From: Ceratotherium simum simum
Lineage: Eukaryota > Chordata > Mammalia > Perissodactyla > Rhinocerotidae
NCBI RefSeq assembly: GCF_000283155.1
Contig: NW_004454171.1
Coordinates: forward strand, 13,000,519-13,064,518
Length of the DNA: 64,000 nt
Direction: 5' to 3'
The position numbers and the translations under genes were made by a program. Numbering within the stretch: position 1 is the stretch's first letter; the number at the start of each line of letters is the position of its first letter. Positions 12,430-22,129 of the stretch are shown in pieces. The notes beneath the pieces were generated by a model that was given only the letters and a program-made list of their open reading frames with translations, did no database searches and was not told the DNA's origin.

Positions 12430-12935
12430 GCTTAATACAATAGACAATAACAAGCAATTATAAGTTCTTGAGCAGCAGAACAATGAAACAGTAGTGTTTT
12501 AGGAAGATGAGTAGGATTCAGGCAGGATCAAAGAAGGAGACTGGAGTTAAGGAGACTATCTAGCAGGTGGGAGTCAGGGCAGAGGTGGTGGTAGTGAAAA
12601 TGAAGAGGAAATAGAGCACTTGGAAGTCACTTTAAAGAAGGAATTGACAGAACTTAGTAATATCTGGAAGTAGATAAAGATGGAGAGGGGCACTCAACAA
12701 TGAACCCAAGATTCTATCTGAAGAGATGAGAAGAATGCCAATAGTGCAGACAGAGATGACTTGATAGAGAGGGTAGCCATTTTAGAGGTCGAGGTCATGC
12801 TTCATTTTGGCATATATTGAGTGTGAAGTGAGCTGCTATGGGAATAGTCAGCAAAAATAGCATGAGAAGGTATAACAGTAGAAGAGATTCCTGAGTTAGA
12901 GAGGTTAGGGTGCCTCAGAAGGAATGCAGAATCAG
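12430..12935 (-). mobile_element. LINE-2 relic, minus strand
   Basis: The purine-rich plus strand contains the order typical of reversed L2 ORF2/3' sequence: GGAGACTGGAGTTAAGGAGAC, then a GGTGGTGGTAG region, then CAGAACTTAGTAATATCTGG. It is too diverged for any reading frame. Confidence 0.65.
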
Positions 12936-12940
12936 AGAGG

Positions 12941-13130
12941 GTTGCCGTATAAAATATAGAATACTCAGTTAAATTAAAATTTCTGATGTATAATGAATGA
13001 TTTTTTTGATATAAGTTTGTCCCAAATATTGCATTGGACATACTTATATTAAAAAAATTCTTCATTGTTTATCTTAAATTCAAATTTAACTAGGCATCCT
13101 ATGTTTTTATTGCTAAATCTGGCAGCTCTA
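12941..13130. mobile_element. Palindromic element (large imperfect inverted repeat)
   Basis: The two halves are reverse complements over about 90 bp with mismatches and small gaps. The left arm contains CAGTTAAATTAAAATTTCTG and ATATAAGTTTGTCC; the right arm contains GGACATACTTATATT and TTCAAATTTAACTAGG. The centre lies near 13028. The structure resembles a short non-autonomous DNA-transposon-like repeat found elsewhere in mammalian genomes, but I cannot name the family with certainty. Confidence 0.75.
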
Positions 13131-13524
13131 GGATCTGAGAACTTTGATTTATCATGGACATTGGTCCCAAGGGCCTCAAAGAAGAAAGAGCGTCAAAAGA
13201 GAGGATCACAAAATTTTTGGAGGGATCTAAAAATTCCAGTCAGTATAGGCTGAGGACCAGGCTGTTGGTGACTAAAGAGAATTCATGTTATCCAAATCAT
13301 ATGCTTATTTTCAAGTTTGGAGCCATAAATACAAATGTTAACTGCATATCAGTTTTGCTCTCAATAATATTAAAAATCATTTATAACCAGAGGAAATGAC
13401 ACACTAAACACAATATTAAAATACATTTCAAGAAAATTAAATGTAACTTCTTTTTTTCTTTTTTAAGAAAGTTGCTTTTTTATTTTGCTCTCTCTGCATT
13501 ATGACTGCTGTCTGCTCCTATTCC
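13131..13524. other. Unassigned sequence
   Basis: AT-rich with no recognised repeat. Short frames at 13065-13253 and 13154-13399 lack any known domain and are not called. Confidence 0.45.
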
Positions 13525-13835
13525 TTTTTTTTTTTTTTTTGAGGAAGATCAGCCCTGAGCTAACATCCAGGCTAATCCTCCTCTTTTTGCTGAGGAAGAC
13601 CGGCCCTGAGCTAACATCTATAGCCAAACATCCTCTTTTTTTTTTCCCCCTTTTCTCCTCATAAGCCCCGGTAGATAGTTGTATGTCATAGTTGCACATC
13701 CCTCTAGTTGCTGTATGCGGGACGCGGCCTCAGCATGGCCAGAGAAGCGGTGCGTCAGTGTGCGCCCTGGATCCGAACCCTGGCCGCCAGTAGCGGAGTG
13801 CGCGCACTTAACTGCTAAGCCACAGGGCCGGCCCC
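13525..13835 (-). mobile_element. ERE SINE, ERE1-like, minus strand
   Basis: The head GGGGCCGGCCC lies at the right end. It is followed on the minus strand by the GTGCGCGCACTCCGC region, the CATGCTGAGGCCGCGTCCCGC segment, a TATCTACCGGGGCTT segment and two GAGGAAGAT/GTTAGCTCAGGGC tail units before the A tail (T-run at 13525-13542). A younger-type head with the extended double tail makes it about 310 bp long. Confidence 0.92.
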
Positions 13836-13949
13836 TGTAATTTCTTTTAAAAATAGCAAATCATAATGATAATCTTACCAAAAGAGGATAATTTGAAAAA
13901 TAGAGAGAGATACCATAAAGCTAGCATTAACGGCTTTATTTGTTTCATG

Positions 13950-14100
13950 AATAAATAATATTATAGACTACATACTATGAACTATGCCTTAAGATATACA
14001 TCCTCACAACAACTCTCCTGGGTAAGTACTATGATTCCCTTTTCACAAATGAGGAAACTGAGCCTGAAACGGTTTTAGTCTCTTACTCGAGGTAACAACC
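13950..14100 (-). mobile_element. MIR SINE relic, minus strand
   Basis: The plus strand shows the reversed MIR core CCTCACAACAACTCTCCTGG ... TTTCACAAATGAGGAAACTGAG. No flanking duplication is detectable at this age. Confidence 0.75.
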
Positions 14101-14109
14101 TATGGTGGC

Positions 14110-14705
14110 TTTACACCGTGTCATTTAACTAAACTGGAATTATGTTTCCCCAGATTCCCTGACTTGAATGGTTCCCATATAAAGTTGGCCACAAGAGCAA
14201 TCTGTGCAACATTTGGAATGTAGAAGTGAAGCGGCAGCCATTACCCTCAAAACATGCTGTTGCTCATCCTCTGGCTCCTCTTCTTGGCTTGAGGCAGCAG
14301 CTCCCTCAGCGCCTGCCAATCTCCTTCAGGTGCTCTCAGTCCTGGGCCAGATTTGATGCAGTGTGAGACAGTATAAAGCCAACACGCTGTGTTACCACAA
14401 GTAGTTGTGCCTGCCTTCCACTACTTCGTGTCCCGCTTTCCCCACCAACAGCCTGCCCTGCTGATCTGCAGTGACTTCAGGCCCATTGTCAGAGGAATCA
14501 GCCTTCCACAGAGCCCTTTATGGGCTCCCCTTCATGTTCCCAGCTTAGTGACTTTATCTAATCCTCCAACTTTCCCCTCCTTTACAGACCTTTACCATCA
14601 CATCTTCTCCCACAATTGTGTAAGGTCTAATCCCTATGATGAATCTCTTATTCCATATCCCTCCTAGTGATTCTGCTTCCCTGATTGAACTATTGACTGA
14701 CACAT
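14110..14705 (+). repeat. Unresolved ancient repeat, LTR-like tail
   Basis: Moderately GC-rich DNA whose right end (GATGAATCTCTTATTCC ... GATTCTGCTTCCCTG ... ATTGACTGACACA) resembles the tail of the LTR at 61122-61611. This suggests an old MaLR-type LTR, but the body is too diverged to assign. A 92-codon frame at 14389-14667 has no recognised domain. Confidence 0.35.
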
Positions 14706-14959
14706 ATAGCAAGCAAATTGCTGAGTAGATTCTCAAGAGCACATCCATCTGGCTCCTAGGCTCATATCAGTCTTCCTCTAATATTGAGAAAAATCAATTA
14801 AGATTTTTATTTGGACGATGCTCATTATCATACTTGGCTTATTGTTATAAATAGTATGATTGCTTAGTTGTTATCTTGCTGAAATTGGTAGGTTTCATAG
14901 CAATTTGAACCTCTTTTATGTTTCCTAACACATTCTACTTTGAAAGTCAGTCATTGTGT

Positions 14960-15090
14960 ATATGTCGTCTCTAGCACTGAATGATAAAGTTCTTCAAGGA
15001 CCAAACAAAGCTTTCTATTTATTCTCCAACAGCTTCTGCCACTGTATTTTGCAAATAGTAAGTACTCAATAAATATTTGTGACTTTTAAT
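14960..15090 (+). mobile_element. LINE-2 3' end, plus strand
   Basis: TAAAGTTCTTCAAGGACCAA followed by CTGCCACTGTATTTTGC and AGTAAGTACTCAATAAATAT, the characteristic L2 3' terminus, diverged. Confidence 0.75.
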
Positions 15091-16518
15091 ATGAGTAGCT
15101 TAGTTCCTCAAAAATATGCAAAATAATCCCACATCAGAATATAAACTTACATTTAGAGACACTAGGTATATGTTACAGTATGTGGAAGAAATGTTGCAGT
15201 TCAACTGGGATGTATAGAAAGATGAACAATTTTAAATAGGAATTAGACTACTGTCCAAAGGGATGGAATGTTCTTGTGACAAGCTGAGGCTAAGCTTCAG
15301 AATGAAAGGCAGATTCCTGCCCTCCCTTGAACATTGTAGGCTCATTGCAGAGATTTTTTTACAGCTCCTGAAAAGACACCTGTCCCATTACAGATAGAAT
15401 AGTGCATCTGTCAGTTTTCTTAGTCCTTAGAAACACACTCTGACTTATTCAGAAAAAGATTTTCACAAAGGATAATAGCTGCTCTCAGAATCTCTGGGAA
15501 GATCAGAGAACAAGGCTTTCAGGCAGTAAAATCAGCTCTATGGGGGAAAAAGTGTGTTTTCTTAATTTCTGTGCTATTTACAAGTAATGGTTATAGATAT
15601 GACATACTTTTAAGTTTAATCCATAGTATTAACATTTTTCCATCACTTAAACTCTATACAATCAACAAAATAATAAATCAAGCTCTGATTTGTAGTGTTT
15701 GCCAATTTCCATGGTGTAAATATTCCCACCATGGCCAATATCAAGCTCCCAGTGTGACGTTACTGAATATGGAATTGGGAGGAGATGTACCATACAGATA
15801 CAATAGATGTACATAACCTTAAGTCCATAGATAACAGTAAAATAATTAGGAAATGATAAGTTTTGATTATTTATTATCTTTGTTTTATACCTAATTAATT
15901 TAATTGTAAGTTTATATGATTTAATATTTAGTATTAAATTTAACAACTGGCTCACAAAATTCATGGATATTTAGCAATTGCCTTTTACAGGCTGGTACAG
16001 CTGGCTCTAGTACACCACTGCTTTGAGGCCACCCAGCCAGGAAATAGCACCCCAAATCACCACAGTCCTGCTCCACAGAAGATAGCACTGCCCATGGAAT
16101 AGCGGATAGCACGTAAGATAGCTGGGCACAGACCCTGTCACAAGCTGGTGACAGGAGGGTACTGATAGAACTACTGCCCCTTGTTGGTTCAGAAAATTGC
16201 CACACTTGGCATCTGTCACCACAGCACCATGACCCTTGTGTTTTTGTGTTGCTAGCTCCCAAGACTTTAAATTGTAGATGCATCTGATTGACAGCTCTTG
16301 CTTAGGTGCAAGGAATCTGAAAAAAAAAGTATTTCACACCTTCAACTTAGGAGATGGTAGACTCCGCCTCATAAAGTGAAGGGTTCTACAAATATAGACA
16401 AGGAGTTCAGATATAGAGCGACAAAAAGACTAACCAGTGCCTGCCCAGTTCTATCTTTCACCCCTTTGATGCCTAACATCAGCATACAATCTTCTCCCCA
16501 TACTTAAACTTCCAAAAA
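15091..16518. other. Unassigned sequence
   Basis: No repeat family recognised. The part at about 15980-16260 is richer in GC and opens frames of 120 and 71 codons on the minus strand, but neither has a recognisable domain or splice context. I see no supported gene. Confidence 0.45.
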
Positions 16519-16590
16519 TGGAAGGAAGAAAGAAAAAAGGGAAGAAAAGAAGAAAAGGAAGGAGGGAGAAGAATAATCTTGGAAGGAAAG
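16519..16590 (+). repeat. Purine-rich simple repeat (GGAA/GAAA)n
   Basis: A nearly pure A/G tract with GGAAG and GAAAA units. It creates a lysine/arginine-rich artefactual open frame from 16518. Confidence 0.85.
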
Positions 16591-16599
16591 AAATAATTC

Positions 16600-18058
16600 T
16601 AACTCACTTGATGAGTAAGCTCCAGGACAAGGGAAAATGTGTTCACCTCCTTACCCAAGGTGGTCAACCCAAAGCCTCATCAGTAACTGCATCCAGTTAC
16701 AAGTCAGGGTCTCAGGGTGACGTGCATTCCTCTTCCAGTTTCGTCACCATCCCATCTCAATATTCTGTACCCTATGAAATTAATCACTAGGTTAATTTAG
16801 AGCCTATATAAAATAGTGGATAAAAGAGACCTGGGGAGAAAATGGAACTTAGTTAAAATATATAGATAAAATATATAGTTAAAATATATAGATCCTAAGT
16901 CAGATACCTGACTTAGGAAAGAAGAAATAGCCCTCATTTACATCGTGAATCACCAGGCCAGGGCAGATGTTATGATTTTCCTACTCTACTGCATGTTCCA
17001 TATTCCCTTTGCTTTTGGCTGGTTGAGATTCTTAACACAAAGGGGTAACTCAAACCAACACTCCTGAAAGATCTGAGCCCTTAATGGTCCTGCATATACA
17101 GAGTTTCTATAAGTTTCACTACTGTCAAGATACTATTAGGTAAATCACTGCATACTCTTCCCTTACCATTTATCTAGGGGCAACCTTGTTTTCCCTTAAT
17201 CAGGAGTATTCACCCCATAAGAAAATGTAACACTTGAACTGTTGTCCACTGGCATGAGAAGCCTGAATTGACCATGAGACACCTTATAATTCGAGGAAAT
17301 CAATGGTTTATCTCTAATGGAAGCATTCTTCCTTTGGATACTAAGACCTCTATGCCACAGCCCATGTCACTGCGATAGGAAGCAAACATTTTTCAGGTGG
17401 ATCATGAGGGATAAAAGTGAAAGCTTCCACTCTTACTTCCTCCTCTTGTCCCAAATCCATCTATTCTAGCTGTGGGGGAATTGGATGCTGGTTAAGAACA
17501 TTTGCTGCATCCCATAAGAGAGCACACCCATCTATCAAGGCCATATATCATTGTTCCATCATTCTATAAGGCCAGCTCCTTCTGAGTGATGGATACATGA
17601 TAAGCGAATCCCATGGTATCAGCTCACTGTCTTACTTCTTCTCCTATAAAGGCAAGTACATTTTTGATAACATGCTGTCTTTTTCAAGACATCTATCAGC
17701 TTCAGTGACTATATGGGTGAGTTAAATAGTGATGTGAAAAGAATCAGTATTACTGCGTCTGTTAGGTTTGTTATGATGACCCTTATTATCTCTGTGATCC
17801 TTCAGGGATAGGGTATTGCTTTTTGGTAACTTGTTGGTATGGAGGGGTACATGGGCTGCTCCAAGGCCCCTTCCTGCCATAATAGCTCTTGCTCTGGCAA
17901 TGAAAAGGAGTCAGTGTGGAGATTCTTTCAGTTTTTGAGTTCATCTATTCCTTTATGCTCTTAGCAACAGAGAAACTAAATACAGTATGGGTTTAGGGTC
18001 CTACTGGGCTGACATGAGACAAACTCAGATCAAAACTTTATTTCTTATTTTTACGTAT
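16600..18058. other. Unresolved; possible ancient retroviral-like internal sequence
   Basis: Mixed composition without coding potential. Its texture (short CT-rich phrases, no long frames) resembles internal sequence of very old ERVL/MaLR elements, but I cannot match a domain or LTR pair, so this is a weak impression only. It includes a perfect hairpin at 16893-16918. Confidence 0.25.
16893..16918. repeat. Perfect 11-bp inverted repeat, 4-nt loop
   Basis: TCCTAAGTCAG (16893-16903), loop ATAC, CTGACTTAGGA (16908-16918). The arms are exactly complementary. Immediately to the left is a short tandem of TTAAAATATATAG-like units (16852-16892). Confidence 0.9.
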
Positions 18059-18059
18059 T

Positions 18060-18365
18060 CAATAAATACTTATTAAGTGTCAATCATACTCAGGGCATTG
18101 TTCTAGCTGCTTGGGATACAGCACAGAGCAAAACAGACAAAAATCCCTGCCCACATGGAGCTTATGTTCTAAAAGAAGGAAACAGACAAGAAGCTAACTC
18201 ACTAAATAATATAGTACATGAGAAGGGAACAAATTCTATAGAGCAAAAATTAAGTCAAGGAAGGAGGATAGGGAGTTCTAGATGGGGAGGTGTTTGCACT
18301 TCTAAATAGGTGGTCAGAGAAGGCCTTATGTGATCTAAGATTAGAGAAAGCAAGGGAGTGATCTC
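18060..18365 (-). mobile_element. LINE-2 relic, minus strand
   Basis: The plus strand begins CAATAAATACTTATTAAGTG ... GGGCATTGTTCTAGCTGC ... CATGGAGCTTATGTTCTA, then GGTGGTCAGAGAAGGCC. This is the reverse complement of the L2 3' end moving into its 3' coding part. Confidence 0.85.
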
Positions 18366-19333
18366 ATTCAGTCTTGTAAACCACAGTTTTATTCAGGAAT
18401 TAGAGTTAGTTCTGAGCCAGTTTCCAATAATCTCCAAACATCTAAGTATTTGCCTTTACAGTTACTGTTACTCTGATCAGTGACTTGCGGGTGCTTTTGG
18501 GAAAGTCCAGGAGGAAGGTTCACATACATACGTGTGATGTTGTTGCAGGTTCTTCCTCCAAGGCTCCCAACCTCCCCTTCAAGGCAGACACACTGGGCCA
18601 GGAATTGGGTAAGTGGCTCTGAATCCCCACCATTAAGGCTCAAAGCAAGTCTCTGTTCACCAGATTTAGAAGTTTTTGGTTCTTTAGGTCAAGTAGGCCC
18701 TTAATAGACTGACCATCTATTTTTGGTTCTATAAACTGAATGCTCAAATAGCTGCTAACATTCTATTTACCACTTCCATTCTGCTGCTACATACCCCTGC
18801 CCTGGTGATCTACCCAGGGACCTTGATGTTCCCATTATGAATTCATTGGGGAATGAATCAGGAGCCCATTTCACCCAACTCATCTCTAGGTGACACAGAA
18901 TAGCCAGTACAATGTTTGTTCATTTGTTTTCAATGTTGGCACTCCCTTCACCAAGGGGTATCTTCTGGACCCTGTAAGGGGACACAGTTAGGAGTTGGGA
19001 GAGCAGCCTCTGTGTGAGCAATCCATTCCAACATTTTTATCTTCCTTCTATTTGAATTTCTTTCTTGACATTATATCAAGAAACTTCTGGTATCTCAACT
19101 TTATTTAACCAAGTTTCAGTCAACCAACTGGGCAAGCCATTAGAACCATTACCAGCTGCTTGAGTGAGTACACCCAATAAATTCAGCCAGACCTAAAATT
19201 CTGTCCCGTTGTCTATGGCCTACCACCCTCAGAATCCATTTCCAAAGTTTACCAGTATAAATTAGCATAATCCTACAATTCTTTTTATGCATATCTCTCT
19301 TGTTGGATTTTGTTATTATAGCCTATCTCCCCC
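18366..19333. other. Unassigned sequence
   Basis: No named repeat or exon seen. Open frames at 18389-18643 (minus) and 18480-18704 (plus) overlap each other antisense and show no domain. Confidence 0.4.
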
Positions 19334-19516
19334 AAGACATGCTAGGATGTATATAATATAACTAACTATATACTATATGTGTTCCATATACTACATATAT
19401 AGTTACATATGTATATATGTGTGTATGTAGTTATACATGTATTATAACTATATATAGTTATATGTATGTATGTGTGTCTGTGTATATATGTATACATATA
19501 TATAACTATATACAAC
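19334..19516. repeat. TA/TG-rich low-complexity tract
   Basis: Alternating purine-pyrimidine steps (TATATA, TATGTG, GTATGT, ATACAT) with many short palindromes such as ACTATATATAGT. It is a degenerate microsatellite. Confidence 0.9.
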
Positions 19517-19633
19517 TAGGTCGACAGACAGGCAGATACAATGAGGGGTGGAGGAGTTAAGGAATGAAGAAAATATTTCACATCAGGCCAGGTCTTTACA
19601 GAGTCTTCAAGCAAGTCAAGAAGAGTCTTAGCT
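19517..19633. other. Short unique spacer with left target duplication
   Basis: Host DNA before the young ERE. It ends in the duplicated target AAGAAGAGTCTTAGCT (19618-19633). Confidence 0.8.
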
Positions 19634-19848
19634 GGGCCGGCCCCGTGGCTTAGCGGTTAAGTGCTCGCGCTCCGCTGCTGGCGGCCCGGGTTCGGATCCC
19701 AGTCGCGCACTGATGCGCCGCTTCTCTGGCCATGCTGAGGCCGCGTCCCACATACAGCAACTAGAAGGATGTGCAGCTATGACATACAGCTATCTACTGG
19801 GCTTTGGGGGGAAAAATAAATAAATAAAATCTTTAAAAAAAAAAAAAA
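19634..19848 (+). mobile_element. ERE1 SINE, young, plus strand, perfect target duplication
   Basis: An intact head (GGGCCGGCCCCGTGGCTTAG), A-box and B-box-like motifs, a CATGCTGAGGCCGCGTCCCA segment, a TATCTACTGGGCTTTGGGG end and an A-rich tail. The 16-bp target duplication AAGAAGAGTCTTAGCT (19618-19633 and 19849-19864) has no mismatch. CpG-rich sequence and an unmutated duplication indicate a recent insertion. Confidence 0.97.
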
Positions 19849-19864
19849 AAGAAGAGTCTTAGCT

Positions 19865-20645
19865 TCAATTGTCACGAGAAACTCAGTAGGGGTTGGGGGT
19901 TCGGTGTATTCTGAGTTATTCTGATGCTCCTGTATATCTATACTCCAATCCTCAGAGTCCTATACTTTCTCATTCAGTGCCTTAACTTGAACATGAGGAA
20001 TCTGATGACGCTGGTACTTCAACTGATACTGCAATTAGACAACCCACAAGATCTAAGTTGATGTTTGATTTTCAGTAACCTCAACATTTATTTTGGGGTC
20101 TATCAGCCATTCTGCACAACAGATAAGCGATTCTTTAAGAATTATCATAGGAAGTCCCTAGTTTTAGTCCTTGACATAAGCTAAGAACTAAGAACTTTGA
20201 GTTTGGCCATTCTCTTTCTTTAAGCTCTCTAATACCATTAGAAGGACTTACTCTGCTCTGTAGTCTTTGAATTCTTCATGCCTTTCATGCTGTTTCTTGG
20301 GAACAGGCTTTGGGTCTCTCAATGCCTTGTATGAAATAGCACTTCATGCCAGGTGACGATAGATAACTGTGCCATGTAATACCAAGGTCCCATCCTTTAA
20401 TACTAATTGGATTTTTACTCCTTTCAGCCCCAGTCAGGCCAGATAACTAATTCCAGCTTCCCTATCACTCTAAATATTTTGTATCCCCCCCAAACCCTAT
20501 GGAGCATTGCAGAAATACCAACAAATTTGTCTATGTTTATCTTTAAGACTCCATTCATATCATGGCCCTTCTGTTATGACACTGCACACACAGACATGTT
20601 GCAAGAAATTAAACCATAGGGATAAGTCATTTTATATCATTTCTG
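19865..20645. other. Unassigned sequence
   Basis: No recognised repeat or exon. A 70-codon frame at 20407-20619 lacks a domain. Confidence 0.4.
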
Positions 20646-20649
20646 TTTT

Positions 20650-20895
20650 TGATTTATAGTGGTTAAGAGCATTGGCTTTGGAATTAGGAAGACCTGGGTT
20701 CTAACCCTAGATCCATAATACACTGATTGTATGATCTTAGGCAAATTACTCAACCTCTTTAAGCCTCAGTTTGCTCATCTGTGAAAATGGGGATAATAAT
20801 ATTTACTTCATGGTTGGGTGAGGTTGTCATGCGAATTAAATAAAATGATCCGTGAAGTGCTTGGTGGCACATATTAAGAACTCAGTAAACTCTAA
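20650..20895 (+). mobile_element. MIR SINE, near full length, plus strand
   Basis: AGTGGTTAAGAGCATTGGCT head, GACCTGGGTTCTAACCCTAG B-box region, a core with GATCTTAGGCAAATTACTCA, then CCTCAGTTTGCTCATCTGTG and a 3' end GTAAACTCTAAGC. This is the best-preserved MIR in the window. Confidence 0.95.
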
Positions 20896-21089
20896 GCTTC
20901 TAGTTCTTAAGTGAAACCTCCTGAGGATTTGGAAAGCACCCAGTTTCATCAGGAAGACATTTACAAATGATCATAAAATGCCTCAGCAGGTGTCTAATCT
21001 CACCCATTATGAAACTGTCATGACTAAAAAGCAACACAGACTGTATCAATTCTATGGAGATTCTCAGTGTGGAATTCAGAGACTAGTTA

Positions 21090-21215
21090 GACTGCTCCTT
21101 GGGTGCAGGTACTGTGTCTTGTTTACTACTGTATCCCTACACACTACCACACCTCACAGAAGGCATGGCCAAAATTAGGCGCTGAACAAATGTGCATTGA
21201 ATAAACCATGTTTCT
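21090..21215 (+). mobile_element. LINE-2 3' end, plus strand
   Basis: CTCCTTGGGTGCAGGTACTG ... CTGTATCCCTACACACTACC ... GCTGAACAAATGTGCATTGA, the L2 3' terminal signature. Confidence 0.85.
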
Positions 21216-21264
21216 TCTAATCTTGTCCCCAAATTCTAGATGTCTTCCTTTATTTTTTCAGTTT

Positions 21265-22111
21265 CCAAAGCCCTATGCAACAACACACTGCCAATCAAAA
21301 TCCCAGTAGGCTTTTTCTTTTTCCTTTGTAGAAATTGAGAATCTGATTTTAAAATCAATATGGAAATACGAAGGGTGAAGAATATCCAACGCAATCTTGA
21401 AGAACAAGTTGAAGGGCTTTCACTGTCAGATATTAGGACTTATATTATAAAGCTATAGTAATTAAGACAATGTGGTATTCATGCATATATAGACAAACCA
21501 CCATATAGAACAGAATAAAGAATCCAGAAAAAGGCCCATACATATATGGTTACCTGATTTACGACAAAGGTGACACTGCAGGGCAGTAGGGAAAGAATTG
21601 GTACTGGGCTAATTGGATATCTATATGGAAAAAATATATATCTTAACCCTTACCTCACACCTTAGACAAAACTAAGTTCCAAGTAGATTGCATGTGAAAG
21701 ATAAAATTATAGGGCTTTTAGAAGAAAGCAGAGGAAAAATATTTATAACATTGGATTGGGCAAAGATGGCTTAACCACAACACAAATAGGGCTAACCATA
21801 GAAGAAAAAGTGAAAAATAGGGCTATATTAAAATTAAGAACTCTATTCATCAAAAGACAACCTTATAAGAGAATAAAAGAGCAAACTATAGAGTGGGAGA
21901 AGATATAAAAATACATATACCTGACAAAAGACTCATCCAGAAAATATACAAACTGCTACAAAATCAAGAAAAGGACAGAATACCAATAGGAAAATGGACA
22001 AATGACTTGAACAGACTTTCACAAAAGACGGTTTAAAAATGGCCAATAAACCCATGAAAAGATGTTCAAGTTCTTTAGACAATGGGGAAATGAAAATTAA
22101 AACCACATTGG
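21265..22111 (+). mobile_element. Older LINE-1, plus strand, 5' segment of split copy
   Basis: ORF2 C-terminal L1 sequence starting CTGCCAATCAAAATCCCAG and running to GAAAATTAAAACCACATTGG. It stops abruptly where a second L1 begins, and the next expected L1 sequence resumes at 25057. Confidence 0.92.
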
Positions 22112-22129
22112 TTTTACCAAATATTTAAA

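Noticed and set aside
16600..18058. Endogenous retrovirus internal region
   Set aside because: The texture is suggestive, but no gag, pol or env motif, primer-binding site or paired LTRs could be identified. It is left as unresolved.
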